Positions 9,569 to 18,451 of a DNA stretch of 37,074 nt are shown here, in pieces. The notes beneath the pieces were generated by a model. It did not search any database, was not told where the DNA came from, and saw only the letters and a program-made list of their open reading frames with translations. A program made the position numbers and the translations under genes. Source of the DNA: Colwellia sp. (GTDB taxonomy: Bacteria; Pseudomonadota; Gammaproteobacteria; Enterobacterales; Alteromonadaceae); the NCBI GenBank assembly GCA_026196955.1, contig JAPHTO010000167.1, positions 1 through 37,074 of the forward strand, given 5' to 3'. Position 1 is the first letter of the stretch. Each line of letters opens with the position of its first letter.

Positions 9569-9778
9569 GGTTGCCTCTTTAGCTTTGCTTGTTAGGTGCT
9601 ATGTTTTGTCACTATCTTGAAGGGTCTATTGAAAGTTTACTAAACATAAGAGAATTTCCTTGTGTTAATCCTATTAAGATAAACAATATCTGGCAATAGG
9701 CCTTTACCTATAACTACTATTTATTTCATGAATGATTGCTAGTGTATTGTTTTGTTTTATTTATAGCTAATGTGATGC

Positions 9779-10516
9779 CTAAGTGAAAAACATCATTAAA
9801 AACGGAATTAAAATAGGGATTATAAATGCTGTTAATACTGCTGATAATATTAATGCAACAGAGCTATATGCACCGGCACTGGGATCTTGACGAGTTAAGA
9901 TAATACTGCCAATCACATGACTTGCTGCGCCAATTGAAAGCCCTGTGGCTATTTTTGAACGAATATTAATAAACCGCAGCCAGCTTGGGCCGAGTAGTGC
10001 GCCTGAAAATCCTGCAATCATGATGGCAAAAGGTGTGATTGAGCTATCTCCTGACAATTGCTCTGTTAATGCTATACCAATAGGTGTTGTGACTGATTTT
10101 AATGATAATGAGATTGCAATGTCTGGCTGGTGAATGAGCAGCATGGTGATTGAAAAGCTCAGGGTGATAACAATAATCACCCCTAAAGCTAACAGTGAAA
10201 TAAGCTGCTGCCAATAGCGCCTAATTGTTTTCAGTTGTTGATATAAAGGAAACCCTAAGGCAACGGTGGCAGGCTCTAACAGGGCATGAATAAACTGGGT
10301 TGCTTGGCGATATGATTGATAGTTAATTTGGTTGTAAAGTAAAAAGGGGATCAAAACCAAAATAGTTAATATCATGGGGTTTAGCCAGATAAACTGCCAT
10401 TTTTGTTGTAAATATGCGGCAGCCTGATATAGCAATAAAGTCAATAAAGACAGACTTAAAGTGCTTGCTATATTAGCCGCTGTTATCGAAGATATGTTCA
10501 ACCACTCAACAAGCAT
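9779..10516 (-). CDS. lrgB: LrgB/CidB-family membrane protein
   Basis: About 245 aa from the ATG at 10516, one base after the lrgA stop codon. An in-frame extension to 10585 would overlap lrgA and is less likely. It is very hydrophobic, with about six or seven predicted spans. Family motifs are ALLEPATVALGFPLYQ, LKSVTTPIGIAL and IGAASHVIGS. LrgB works with LrgA. The pair was first described as modulators of murein hydrolases, but relatives are established pyruvate carriers in some Firmicutes, and the plant LrgAB-like fusion PLGG1 moves glycolate/glycerate. Placement beside malate synthase G and isocitrate lyase favours an organic-acid transport role here (inference). Confidence 0.9.
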   Translation of the reverse strand: MLVEWLNISSITAANIASTLSLSLLTLLLYQAAAYLQQKWQFIWLNPMILTILVLIPFLLYNQINYQSYRQATQFIHALLEPATVALGFPLYQQLKTIRRYWQQLISLLALGVIIVITLSFSITMLLIHQPDIAISLSLKSVTTPIGIALTEQLSGDSSITPFAIMIAGFSGALLGPSWLRFINIRSKIATGLSIGAASHVIGSIILTRQDPSAGAYSSVALILSAVLTAFIIPILIPFLMMFFT

Positions 10517-10517
10517 G

Positions 10518-10889
10518 CTAATTACTACCTTCAATACTCTTATCATTAGAGGTGGCCAAATAACGCTCAGCAACCATACCGACAAAAGTCAGCAGTATAA
10601 AAGTGGTGAAAACGATTGATATGACGATAGTGAAGCCATGGTGCTTAATCAACTCATAATGATTGATAACCCCAACAGCTGCCGGAATAAAACAAATGCC
10701 CATATGTTTGATTATCCATTGGTTGGCATGGGCTACTTTATTAGGGCTCAACCAGCCTAGCTGTAATAACAAACAATAAAAAATCATACCGTATAAACTC
10801 GCAGGCAAGCCAGCAATAAAGTGATTTACTAACTTGCCTAACCCTAAGCAAAAAGCGATTGCCAAGGCGGTATATAACACATTTTTCAT
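10518..10889 (-). CDS. lrgA: LrgA/CidA-family membrane protein
   Basis: A 123-aa protein with four hydrophobic segments and the family signature GLPASLYGMIFYCLLL followed by MGICFIPAAVGVINHYELI. It forms a two-component membrane system with LrgB, encoded immediately downstream with a one-base gap. It begins 18 bp after the LysR-family gene stop, so LysR-lrgA-lrgB is probably one transcript. No strong Shine-Dalgarno is visible, consistent with translational coupling. Confidence 0.92.
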   Translation of the reverse strand: MKNVLYTALAIAFCLGLGKLVNHFIAGLPASLYGMIFYCLLLQLGWLSPNKVAHANQWIIKHMGICFIPAAVGVINHYELIKHHGFTIVISIVFTTFILLTFVGMVAERYLATSNDKSIEGSN

Positions 10890-10907
10890 GACTGAATTGA
10901 AGGTGAG

Positions 10908-11855
10908 CTATTCACCTGATTGTACTTGCCTAGCGGCTTCAATAACCAATTGTCTAAACCAAATATGGCTGGCATCGTGATGCAACAATGGACTCCAGAT
11001 CATCTTTAATTCCATATCAGGAATTTCAAAAGGCGGCCTCACTATGATGTAGTTAGCGTCATTTTCATGCAATAACGCCGCTTTAGTAGGTAAAGTGGCA
11101 ATTAGGTTATCTTCAAATGCAAGTTGCATGGCAACATGGTAGTTACGAGTGAATACTTTAATATCCCGTTTTTTCCCTAACCGTGCGAGTGCCTCATCAA
11201 CCCAACCGAGCTTTTGAATGTCTCCAGGCGTCATCCCTATACCGACACCAAAGCCGGTTTTAGATACCCAAACATGCTTTGCAGCTAAATAAGAGTTTAA
11301 GTTAAATTTACTCACAACGGGGTTGTCAGCACTTAGCAAACATGAAAATGAGTCACGCCAAATAGACTTTTGGTGAAATGATTGTGGCAATTCCTCAAAC
11401 CTATTAATGGCCATATCAATTTTGCCTGCTTCAACATCATGAAAGGTAACATCACTGGGAGTCATAATATCGATAGTAATACTAGGGGCGACCCTATTGA
11501 GTAATTTTAATAGTCTTGGCAGTAGCGTTGAAGCCGCATAATCACTAGCCATAATACGAAATACGCGGGTACTACTTTTTTCGTTAAACTCTTCTTCTCC
11601 TTGCAATGTCTCCTCTAACTCAAGCAGTATCTTACGAATACTCGGTGCGAGTGTTCTTGCTCTTTCGGTAGGCACCATACCATCTGAAGTGCGCACTAAA
11701 ATAGGATCATTAAACAGCGTTCTGAGACGTTTTAAACCATTGCTCATGGCTGGTTGAGTAATGTTTAACTGGCTTGCAGCGCGGGTAACATTTTTTTCTC
11801 TCAACAGTACATCCAAATAAATAAGCAGGTTTAAATCAATTTTAGAAATATTCAT
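10908..11855 (-). CDS. LysR-family transcriptional regulator
   Basis: A 315-aa LysR-type protein. The N-terminal winged helix is IDLNLLIYLDVLLREKNVTRAA followed by LNITQPAMSNGLKRLR. The DPILVRTSDGMVPTERA stretch is typical of the NodD/LeuO-like subgroup. A periplasmic-binding-protein-like effector domain follows from ~residue 90. It is the first gene of a probable LysR-lrgA-lrgB operon and is divergent from aceA across 340 bp. The classical LysR arrangement suggests control of lrgAB and/or isocitrate lyase. The effector is unknown, but a C2-C4 acid is a reasonable guess. Confidence 0.88.
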   Translation of the reverse strand: MNISKIDLNLLIYLDVLLREKNVTRAASQLNITQPAMSNGLKRLRTLFNDPILVRTSDGMVPTERARTLAPSIRKILLELEETLQGEEEFNEKSSTRVFRIMASDYAASTLLPRLLKLLNRVAPSITIDIMTPSDVTFHDVEAGKIDMAINRFEELPQSFHQKSIWRDSFSCLLSADNPVVSKFNLNSYLAAKHVWVSKTGFGVGIGMTPGDIQKLGWVDEALARLGKKRDIKVFTRNYHVAMQLAFEDNLIATLPTKAALLHENDANYIIVRPPFEIPDMELKMIWSPLLHHDASHIWFRQLVIEAARQVQSGE

Positions 11856-12195
11856 AACGTTAATGACTCTTTGAAAAAATATAATTGAAATAGATATAAG
11901 CTAAATTTATGAAAGATACAATGATTTTTCTATTAGATTTTAGTATGAAATTGGAGTTTTTCTACAAGCCACTCTGTTAAGTAACTGTAATTAATCTATA
12001 AAAAATATTATTCCTGTTTAGTTAATAGTTATATTTCTTGTGTGAATGATGGTAATAGTAATTATATATTTCATAAATACTGCTGTGTTGGCTATTATTT
12101 TTGTTGTCCGGTGTGATTGCTTTCCAAGTGAGTTACATCAACCCAATTAGTGATACAACTTAGATTAAAGTTAAATAAGACCATTGGAGAATATT
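11856..12195. promoter_or_regulatory. Divergent intergenic region between the LysR gene and aceA
   Basis: 340 bp of AT-rich DNA with no credible ORF. It must contain the promoters of both divergent genes and, by analogy with other LysR regulators, probably a binding site. I could not identify a convincing T-N11-A dyad or sigma-70 promoter by eye. The aceA ribosome-binding site (TGGAGA, 12185-12190) closes it. Confidence 0.5.
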
Positions 12196-13794
12196 ATGTC
12201 TAATTATCAAAGTGCAATAGAAGCGGTTCAAGCAATTAAAGCAAAAGCAGGCAGCTCATGGGATCCTATTAATCCTGAATCTGTAGCCCGTATGCGTACA
12301 CAGAATAGATTCAAAACTGGTTTAGAAATAGCTCAGTACACTGCAGACATTATGCGTGCTGACATGGCTGCATTCGATGCAGACAAGACTAAATACACAC
12401 AATCTCTAGGTTGCTGGCATGGTTTTGTTGGCCAACAAAAAATGATCTCTATTAAGAAGCATTTTAATGGTCAAACAGATCGTCGTTACTTATACCTTTC
12501 TGGTTGGATGGTTGCTGCATTACGCTCTGAGTTTGGTCCACTTCCTGATCAGTCAATGCACGAAAAAACTTCTGTAGCCTCATTGGTTGAAGAGCTATAC
12601 ACCTTCTTACGTCAAGCTGATGCACGTGAACTAGGTGGCCTTTTCCGCGAATTAGACGCAGCGAAAGCGGCTGATGATCAAGCAAAAGCGGCTGACATTC
12701 AAAATCAAATTGATAACCACGTGACTCACGTTGTGCCAATTGTTGCTGACATCGATGCCGGTTTTGGTAACGCTGAAGCGACATATCTAATGGCTAAGCA
12801 AATGATTGAAGCCGGTGCTTGTGCTCTTCAAATTGAGAACCAAGTAGCTGATGAAAAACAATGTGGTCACCAAGACGGTAAAGTAACGGTACCTCATGCA
12901 GACTTCCATGCAAAAATTCGCGCTTTACGCCATGCTTTCTTAGAGCTAGGTATCGATAACGGTTTAATTGTAGCGCGTACTGACTCTGAAGGTGCTGGTC
13001 TTACAAAAGAGATTGCAGTTGTTAAAGAGCCAGGCGATTCTGGCGATATCTATAACTCTTACTTAGACGTTGAAGAAATCGATGTAGCTGATATGGCTGA
13101 AGGTGATGTATGTTTCAACCGTGATGGTAAGCTTGTTCGTCCTAAGCGTTTACCTTCAGGTTTATACCAATTCCGTCAAGGTACTGGTCATGAGCGTTGT
13201 GTATTTGACTGTATCGGTGCACTTAATGCGGGTGCTGATTTACTTTGGATTGAAACGGCAGTACCTACAGTACACGAAATCAAAGGTATGATGGATGATG
13301 TTCGTAAAGTTCACCCAGATGCGAAACTTGTTTATAACAACTCTCCATCTTTCAACTGGACGTTAAACTTCCGTCAACAAGCCTATGACGCAATGGTTGA
13401 AGCAGGCGAAGATGTTTCTGCATACGACCGCTCTAACTTAATGAGTGCTGAATACGATGAGACTGAACTTTCTGCTGTAGCAGATGAACGAACTCGTACC
13501 TTCCAAGCTGATACGGCACGTGAAGCGAATGTATTCCATCACTTGATTACGTTACCAACTTACCATACTACGGCGTTGTCTGTAGACAACCTAGCGAAAG
13601 AGTACTTTGGTGAACAAGGCATGCTTGGTTACGTTAAAAACGTTCAGCGTGAAGAAATCCGTCAAGGTATAGCCTGTGTTAAACATCAAAACATGTCAGG
13701 CTCTGATATGGGTGATGATCACAAAGAATATTTTGCTGGTGAGAATGCACTTAAAGCGGGTGGCGCGAAAAACACCTCTAACCAGTTCAACTAA
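12196..13794 (+). CDS. aceA: Isocitrate lyase (large ~530-aa type)
   Basis: A 532-aa enzyme that splits isocitrate into succinate and glyoxylate, the first step of the glyoxylate shunt. The ATG at 12196 is preferred over an in-frame TTG at 12184 because TGGAGA sits 6 bp before it. Visible motifs are GCWHGFVGQQ, VADIDAGFGNAEATYLMAK, the active-site signature KQCGHQDGKVTVPH, IVARTDSEGAGL and YNNSPSFNWT. The KQCGHQ form and the length match the large isocitrate lyases of Pseudomonas and cold-adapted Colwellia rather than the 434-aa E. coli form. It pairs functionally with glcB in the same region. Confidence 0.97.
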   Translation: MSNYQSAIEAVQAIKAKAGSSWDPINPESVARMRTQNRFKTGLEIAQYTADIMRADMAAFDADKTKYTQSLGCWHGFVGQQKMISIKKHFNGQTDRRYLYLSGWMVAALRSEFGPLPDQSMHEKTSVASLVEELYTFLRQADARELGGLFRELDAAKAADDQAKAADIQNQIDNHVTHVVPIVADIDAGFGNAEATYLMAKQMIEAGACALQIENQVADEKQCGHQDGKVTVPHADFHAKIRALRHAFLELGIDNGLIVARTDSEGAGLTKEIAVVKEPGDSGDIYNSYLDVEEIDVADMAEGDVCFNRDGKLVRPKRLPSGLYQFRQGTGHERCVFDCIGALNAGADLLWIETAVPTVHEIKGMMDDVRKVHPDAKLVYNNSPSFNWTLNFRQQAYDAMVEAGEDVSAYDRSNLMSAEYDETELSAVADERTRTFQADTAREANVFHHLITLPTYHTTALSVDNLAKEYFGEQGMLGYVKNVQREEIRQGIACVKHQNMSGSDMGDDHKEYFAGENALKAGGAKNTSNQFN

Positions 13795-13856
13795 TCAGTA
13801 ACATGTTAATGTGTTAAGTAGCAATCGGGGTTTATGAAATCTTGATGTAAGCTTGA

Positions 13857-13889
13857 AAAGCTAGCGTATTTATTTATGCTAGCTTTTTT
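13857..13889 (+). terminator. Rho-independent terminator after aceA
   Basis: AGCTAGC (13859-13865) pairs with GCTAGCT (13878-13884), flanked by A-rich sequence on the left and TTTTTT on the right. It starts 62 bp after the aceA stop and separates it from the response-regulator gene. Confidence 0.85.
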
Positions 13890-14075
13890 GTTTTAAGTTT
13901 TCTGTTTAAGAGTTTGTTTTAATTGGTTAACTTGTCTTGAAAAGATATTGATATAAAACTTGCGTGATATGTATCAAACCAACATAGTAATTAACTTGGG
14001 TATAGTTACAATTGTTGTTATATTACCTTTCGATAAAATTACCCTTTAATAATACGCTTGTGATTAGGAAATACT

Positions 14076-16574
14076 TTGCAGTCTTTTTCATCGAAACAAT
14101 TATTATTACTCAACACCAATGCTGAACGACTCGCAACACTAAATGCGTTGTTAGTTGAAAGCACTCAATTCAATATTTTGACCGCGTCATCCACGCGAGG
14201 CGCAATAGACATTTTAAAAACAGAGCCAATTGACTATGTTGTTAGTAATATCAACCTAGATAATTTTGATGGTTGGCGTTTAGCCAGAATGGTTCGCTCT
14301 GGGGTATTGAAATGCGCTGCAGATACTCCTTTTGTGGTGGTGGCCAATACCTGGTGTGAGCATCTTGCTAGCGCTACTGCCCGTGAGTTTGGTATTAACC
14401 GTTTAATTGCTTTTTCAGAGCATGACAAATTATTAAACATTATTAATGAAAACCAACTCACTCCCCTTGAGGACATGGAAAAAACATCAGTACTGGTGAT
14501 TGAAGATAATCCTGATACTCGTCATTTAGTGAGCAGGATTTTGACAAGTCGTTTTACCATTGATAGTGCAGAAAATGGTGAACTGGGTCTAGCGCTGTGG
14601 CGTAAAAAAAATTATTCATTAGTCTTGCTTGATGTCATGCTACCAGGCATGTCAGGTAATCAAGTACTTGATATTATCATGCAAGAAAACCCATCGCAGT
14701 CTGTAGTCATTATGACAGCCAATCACACCATGGAATTGGCAGAAGAATTAATGCTCAAAGGAGCCGCAGATTTTGTTACTAAGCCTTTTAGAGCTGAGCA
14801 ACTTCGCCGCGTTTGTGAAACCGCATCAAGACGTGAAGATTTTATCATTAGTAACTTACAATTTGCTGATAAAGTTGAATCGCTAAATCAAAGTCGCGCA
14901 CAATACAAGCAGGTATCAGAGCAGCATCAAAATTTATTAGATCAACTTGGCTCCATTATTATTGAGCTTGATAATGAAGGTCATATTTGCTTTTTAAATA
15001 AAGCATGGGAGAAGTTTACTGGTTATTCAATCGATGAGTCACATCAACGTTCATTGTTAGATTTCATGGAAAAGCCTCAAACTGCGGGTAGCTATATTTC
15101 TAACGAATTGAAAACTATTCTTTCAGGCTCTGTTCAATCACATCATTTTGAATTTAAACTAAAAAACAAATTCAATGAAGAGTTGTGGGTTGAAGCACGT
15201 TTTGAAATTACCACCGCAAAAGATCATAAAAGTCACAGTATTTCAGGGACGATAGACAACGTAACTTCACGTAAAAAAGCGCAAAATGATCTTGAATATT
15301 TAGCCATGCATGATGGATTAACGGGCTTATTTAATCGTTTGTATTTTGAAACAGAATTGAAGCAATTTACGGCAACAGCAGCGCGAGGTAATGGTCCTCA
15401 TGCGTTACTTTATTTAGATCTAGACCGCTTTAAAGTGATAAATGATACCTTAGGGCATCATCACGGTGATACAGTTTTACGTAATATTTCAGAATTAATA
15501 CACTCTCGGTTAAGAGAAAGTGATTTTATTGCGCGCATTGGCGGTGATGAATTTGCTTTATTATTCCCCAATACAAATCAAGAAACGGCACTGACACTAG
15601 CCACCAATATTTGTAAATTATTAGATGATTATCAATGTAAAATTGAAGGGCAAGTTTTTAAAGTTAACTGCTCTATTGGTATCGCTGAAATTGGTGGTGA
15701 GGACTTTTCTGGAGAAGAGTTTGCCGCTGAAGAGTATATGAAAAGGGCTGATATTGCCTTATATGCAGCCAAGAAACAAGGGCGAAATTTAGCGCATATA
15801 TATAGCCAACATGATGCTTTAAGTAAAGATTTACAAGCAAGCCTTGAATGGGCGAGAACGCTACATCAAGCTGTAGCTGATGATAATTTAGTGTTGCACT
15901 TTCAGCCTATTATTAACATTGCCACTAAAGAAGTTGCGTATTATGAGGCGTTAGTTAGATTAGAGCTCGACGGTAACATAATACCACCTGGTGAATTTAT
16001 TCCTGCGTTAGAGCGAGAAGGTGACATGAGCTTACTCGACAGGCAAGTGATCCGCAAAGCTATATATTATTTAGCACAGCATACTGAATTAAATAAAATC
16101 GCAATTAACCTATCTGCGCAAGGGTTTAGTGAAGAGCGTTTATTGCCGCTGATTAAAGATAAATTAGAAGAATATAATGTTAATCCTAATCGTATTATTT
16201 TTGAATTAACGGAAAGTGCAAGTTTAAGTAATATTACCGCGACACAAACGATGATTGAAAAGCTCAGCGCTTTAGGCTGTGCTTTTTCTATTGATGATTT
16301 TGGTACTGGTTTTAGTACCTTCAGTTATTTGAAACAACTTCCTGCTCAATCAGTAAAAATAGACGGCTCATTTATTGTTGATTTAGCTACCAACCCCGTT
16401 GATTTAGCACTCGTTAAAGCTATTTATGAAGTGGCTACCGCTTTAGGCAAAAAAACAGTGGCTGAATTTGTAGAAAATGAAGAAACCCTACGTATATTAG
16501 CCGAAGTTGGGGTGACATATGCACAAGGTTATCATTTAGGAAAACCCAAGCCAGTAGATGAAATATTTAGCTAG
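14076..16574 (+). CDS. Response regulator with two receivers, PAS, GGDEF and EAL domains
   Basis: An 832-aa c-di-GMP signalling protein. The start is TTG at 14076, supported by TAGGAA ~6 bp upstream. The next in-frame ATG is ~70 codons inside. Residues ~8-125 look like a receiver whose phospho-acceptor position is Asn58 and whose acidic pocket and conserved Lys are missing. Residues ~138-250 are a normal receiver (IEDN, Asp186 in LLDVMLPG, Lys236 in VTKPF). A linker coiled coil and a PAS domain (~285-400) follow. The GGDEF domain has GGDEF at 489-493 and an RxxD inhibitory site at 480-483. The EAL domain has Glu624-Ala-Leu, AINLSAQ, ELTES, DDFGTGFS and KID. Both catalytic halves look intact, so net activity is unpredictable. 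A ThDP enzyme follows 62 bp later. The histidine kinase at 22350-23915 is the nearest candidate partner. Confidence 0.93.
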   Translation: MQSFSSKQLLLLNTNAERLATLNALLVESTQFNILTASSTRGAIDILKTEPIDYVVSNINLDNFDGWRLARMVRSGVLKCAADTPFVVVANTWCEHLASATAREFGINRLIAFSEHDKLLNIINENQLTPLEDMEKTSVLVIEDNPDTRHLVSRILTSRFTIDSAENGELGLALWRKKNYSLVLLDVMLPGMSGNQVLDIIMQENPSQSVVIMTANHTMELAEELMLKGAADFVTKPFRAEQLRRVCETASRREDFIISNLQFADKVESLNQSRAQYKQVSEQHQNLLDQLGSIIIELDNEGHICFLNKAWEKFTGYSIDESHQRSLLDFMEKPQTAGSYISNELKTILSGSVQSHHFEFKLKNKFNEELWVEARFEITTAKDHKSHSISGTIDNVTSRKKAQNDLEYLAMHDGLTGLFNRLYFETELKQFTATAARGNGPHALLYLDLDRFKVINDTLGHHHGDTVLRNISELIHSRLRESDFIARIGGDEFALLFPNTNQETALTLATNICKLLDDYQCKIEGQVFKVNCSIGIAEIGGEDFSGEEFAAEEYMKRADIALYAAKKQGRNLAHIYSQHDALSKDLQASLEWARTLHQAVADDNLVLHFQPIINIATKEVAYYEALVRLELDGNIIPPGEFIPALEREGDMSLLDRQVIRKAIYYLAQHTELNKIAINLSAQGFSEERLLPLIKDKLEEYNVNPNRIIFELTESASLSNITATQTMIEKLSALGCAFSIDDFGTGFSTFSYLKQLPAQSVKIDGSFIVDLATNPVDLALVKAIYEVATALGKKTVAEFVENEETLRILAEVGVTYAQGYHLGKPKPVDEIFS

Positions 16575-16636
16575 AAAAATTTAACAGAAAAGATCAAAAG
16601 CCCCCTTAATACTCAAAATAATAACAGAGGTGTTTA

Positions 16637-18445
16637 ATGAACTTATCTTTACAAGCAAGCGAAAACTATGAAAAGGAAATCCAGATAGAAGAAGGATGGG
16701 ATAACGCGGATTTAATTATTGAGTTTTTAAAAACACTTGAAGTTGAATACATTTTTGGTGTTCCTGGGGGGGCAATAGAGCCATTATATAATGCGCTTGC
16801 TCGCGGAGTTAAGCATGGAGCTCCGAAGATTATTGTTGCGCGTCATGAAGCTGGCGCTGCTTTTATGGCCGAAGGCTATGCCAGAGAAACAGGCAAGCTA
16901 GGTGTTTGCTGCGCAACAACAGGACCGGGCTCAACCAATTTGCTAACGGGCGTTGCATCAGCTTATGCTGATAATGTGCCTATGATGGTGATTACAGCAC
17001 AAACGCCATTACCCAAGTTTGGTCGCAATGCTTTACAAGAGTCTTCTTGTACCGCCATCGACACAGTGGCTATTTTTCGACATTGCACACGCTACAGCAC
17101 ATTGATTTCTCACACCGAACAAATGCAAACTAAGCTTATTGCCGCTATTATGGCTGCAAACCGCACACCTAATGGCCCTGTGCATATCAGTATTCCATCA
17201 GATATATTACGACAACCAGTAACCAAAAACTCGGAAATGAAAATTGGTCGTTTAGTTCAAGAATTTACCTTAACAGATAATAATGCTGTAGATAAATTGA
17301 CTCAAATGCTTTCCAATACTTGGCGTGTGGCATTGTTTTTAGGTAAAGGGTGCGGGCCTGCTATTGATGAAATCATGGAATTTTCAGATCTTACCCATGC
17401 ACCTATTGTAACAGGGCCTTCAGGTAAACGCTGGGTAGACGGTTATCATACGCGTTATCGTGGCGTTTATGGCTTTGCCGGCCATCAAAGTGCACAAGAA
17501 ACCATGGAAGACGACACCATCGACTTACTCATTGCTGTAGGTACCCCCATCACTGAGCTTGGTACTAGTGGCTGGCATTCACATTTGCTCGGTGACAGGT
17601 TAGTACATATAGATTCAACGATTGAGCATTTTTCTCGTACACCTATGGCTCAACATCATGTTTGTGGCGATCTAAAGTCTATATTTAAACAACTTAATGA
17701 CAATGTTCGTCAGGGGTTAAAGTGGGGACGTTCATGGGGATCTGTCGATCCTATACAAATAAAGTTTCTTGAGAAAAAATCCTCTGCTATCGATCATGGT
17801 TATCAAATCACAGTGAATGATCCAAGCGCGTGTCATTCTGATGTTATCCCCTTAAAGCCCCAGCGAGTGGTAACTGAATTTTCTCAAAACATTCCCTCTC
17901 ATTTTCGATTACACCTAGACGCGGGTAATACTTGGGCATGGTTTACTCATTATTGTCATCGAAAAAACTCACAAGGCCATTACCATATTGCCATGGGCTT
18001 TGGCTCTATGGGCTGGGCAATAGGTGCGTCAATAGGTACTTGCTTTGGCAGTAAACAACCTTCTGTATGTATTACTGGTGATGGTAGCTACTTAATGTCA
18101 GGCCAAGAAATAACCGTGGCTTTACAGCATAAAATTCCGGTTATTTTTGTTGTGTTAAACGATAGTGAATTGGGAATGGTTAAGCATGGGCAAAAATTAG
18201 GTGGGGCAGAGGAAATAGGCTTTGAATTACCTGAAATAGACTACGCTATGATGGCACAGGCTATGGGAGTAGAAGGGTTCACTGTTAAGACGCCAGAAGA
18301 GTTAATCGCCATTGACTGGCAACGTTTAGGCGATAAACAGGCGCCAACAATGATCAATGTTATTATTGACCCAAATGAAGTTCCGCCAATGGGTCAACGA
18401 GTTAAAGGCTTGGCTGATAATGAATCAGCTACGCCAGGAGGCTAA
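16637..18445 (+). CDS. Acetolactate-synthase-like ThDP-dependent enzyme
   Basis: A 602-aa protein of the acetolactate synthase/pyruvate oxidase superfamily. The N-terminal Pyr domain has FGVPGGAIEPLYNAL and the activating Glu71 in ARHEAGAAFMAEGYAR, then TTGPGSTNLLTG. A central FAD/nucleotide-like domain follows. The C-terminal PP domain has the ThDP/Mg motif GDGS (481-484) ending in LND (507-509). GAGGTG sits 7 bp before the ATG. Family members decarboxylate a 2-keto acid and transfer or release the unit. No ilvN/ilvM-type regulatory subunit or other branched-chain gene is nearby, so routine isoleucine/valine synthesis is unlikely. It probably shares a transcript with the upstream GGDEF/EAL gene. 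Its stop is only 6 bp from the stop of a convergent citrate-synthase-like gene. Confidence 0.88.
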   Translation: MNLSLQASENYEKEIQIEEGWDNADLIIEFLKTLEVEYIFGVPGGAIEPLYNALARGVKHGAPKIIVARHEAGAAFMAEGYARETGKLGVCCATTGPGSTNLLTGVASAYADNVPMMVITAQTPLPKFGRNALQESSCTAIDTVAIFRHCTRYSTLISHTEQMQTKLIAAIMAANRTPNGPVHISIPSDILRQPVTKNSEMKIGRLVQEFTLTDNNAVDKLTQMLSNTWRVALFLGKGCGPAIDEIMEFSDLTHAPIVTGPSGKRWVDGYHTRYRGVYGFAGHQSAQETMEDDTIDLLIAVGTPITELGTSGWHSHLLGDRLVHIDSTIEHFSRTPMAQHHVCGDLKSIFKQLNDNVRQGLKWGRSWGSVDPIQIKFLEKKSSAIDHGYQITVNDPSACHSDVIPLKPQRVVTEFSQNIPSHFRLHLDAGNTWAWFTHYCHRKNSQGHYHIAMGFGSMGWAIGASIGTCFGSKQPSVCITGDGSYLMSGQEITVALQHKIPVIFVVLNDSELGMVKHGQKLGGAEEIGFELPEIDYAMMAQAMGVEGFTVKTPEELIAIDWQRLGDKQAPTMINVIIDPNEVPPMGQRVKGLADNESATPGG

Positions 18446-18451
18446 ATCCAT

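Noticed and set aside
9779-10889. Calling LrgAB a holin/antiholin toxin-like system.
   Set aside because: The family name is historical, there is no lysis or phage gene nearby, and the metabolic context points to transport.
12464-12784. 106-codon open frame on the minus strand inside aceA.
   Set aside because: It is a shadow of a strongly conserved gene, with no ribosome-binding site or recognisable motif.
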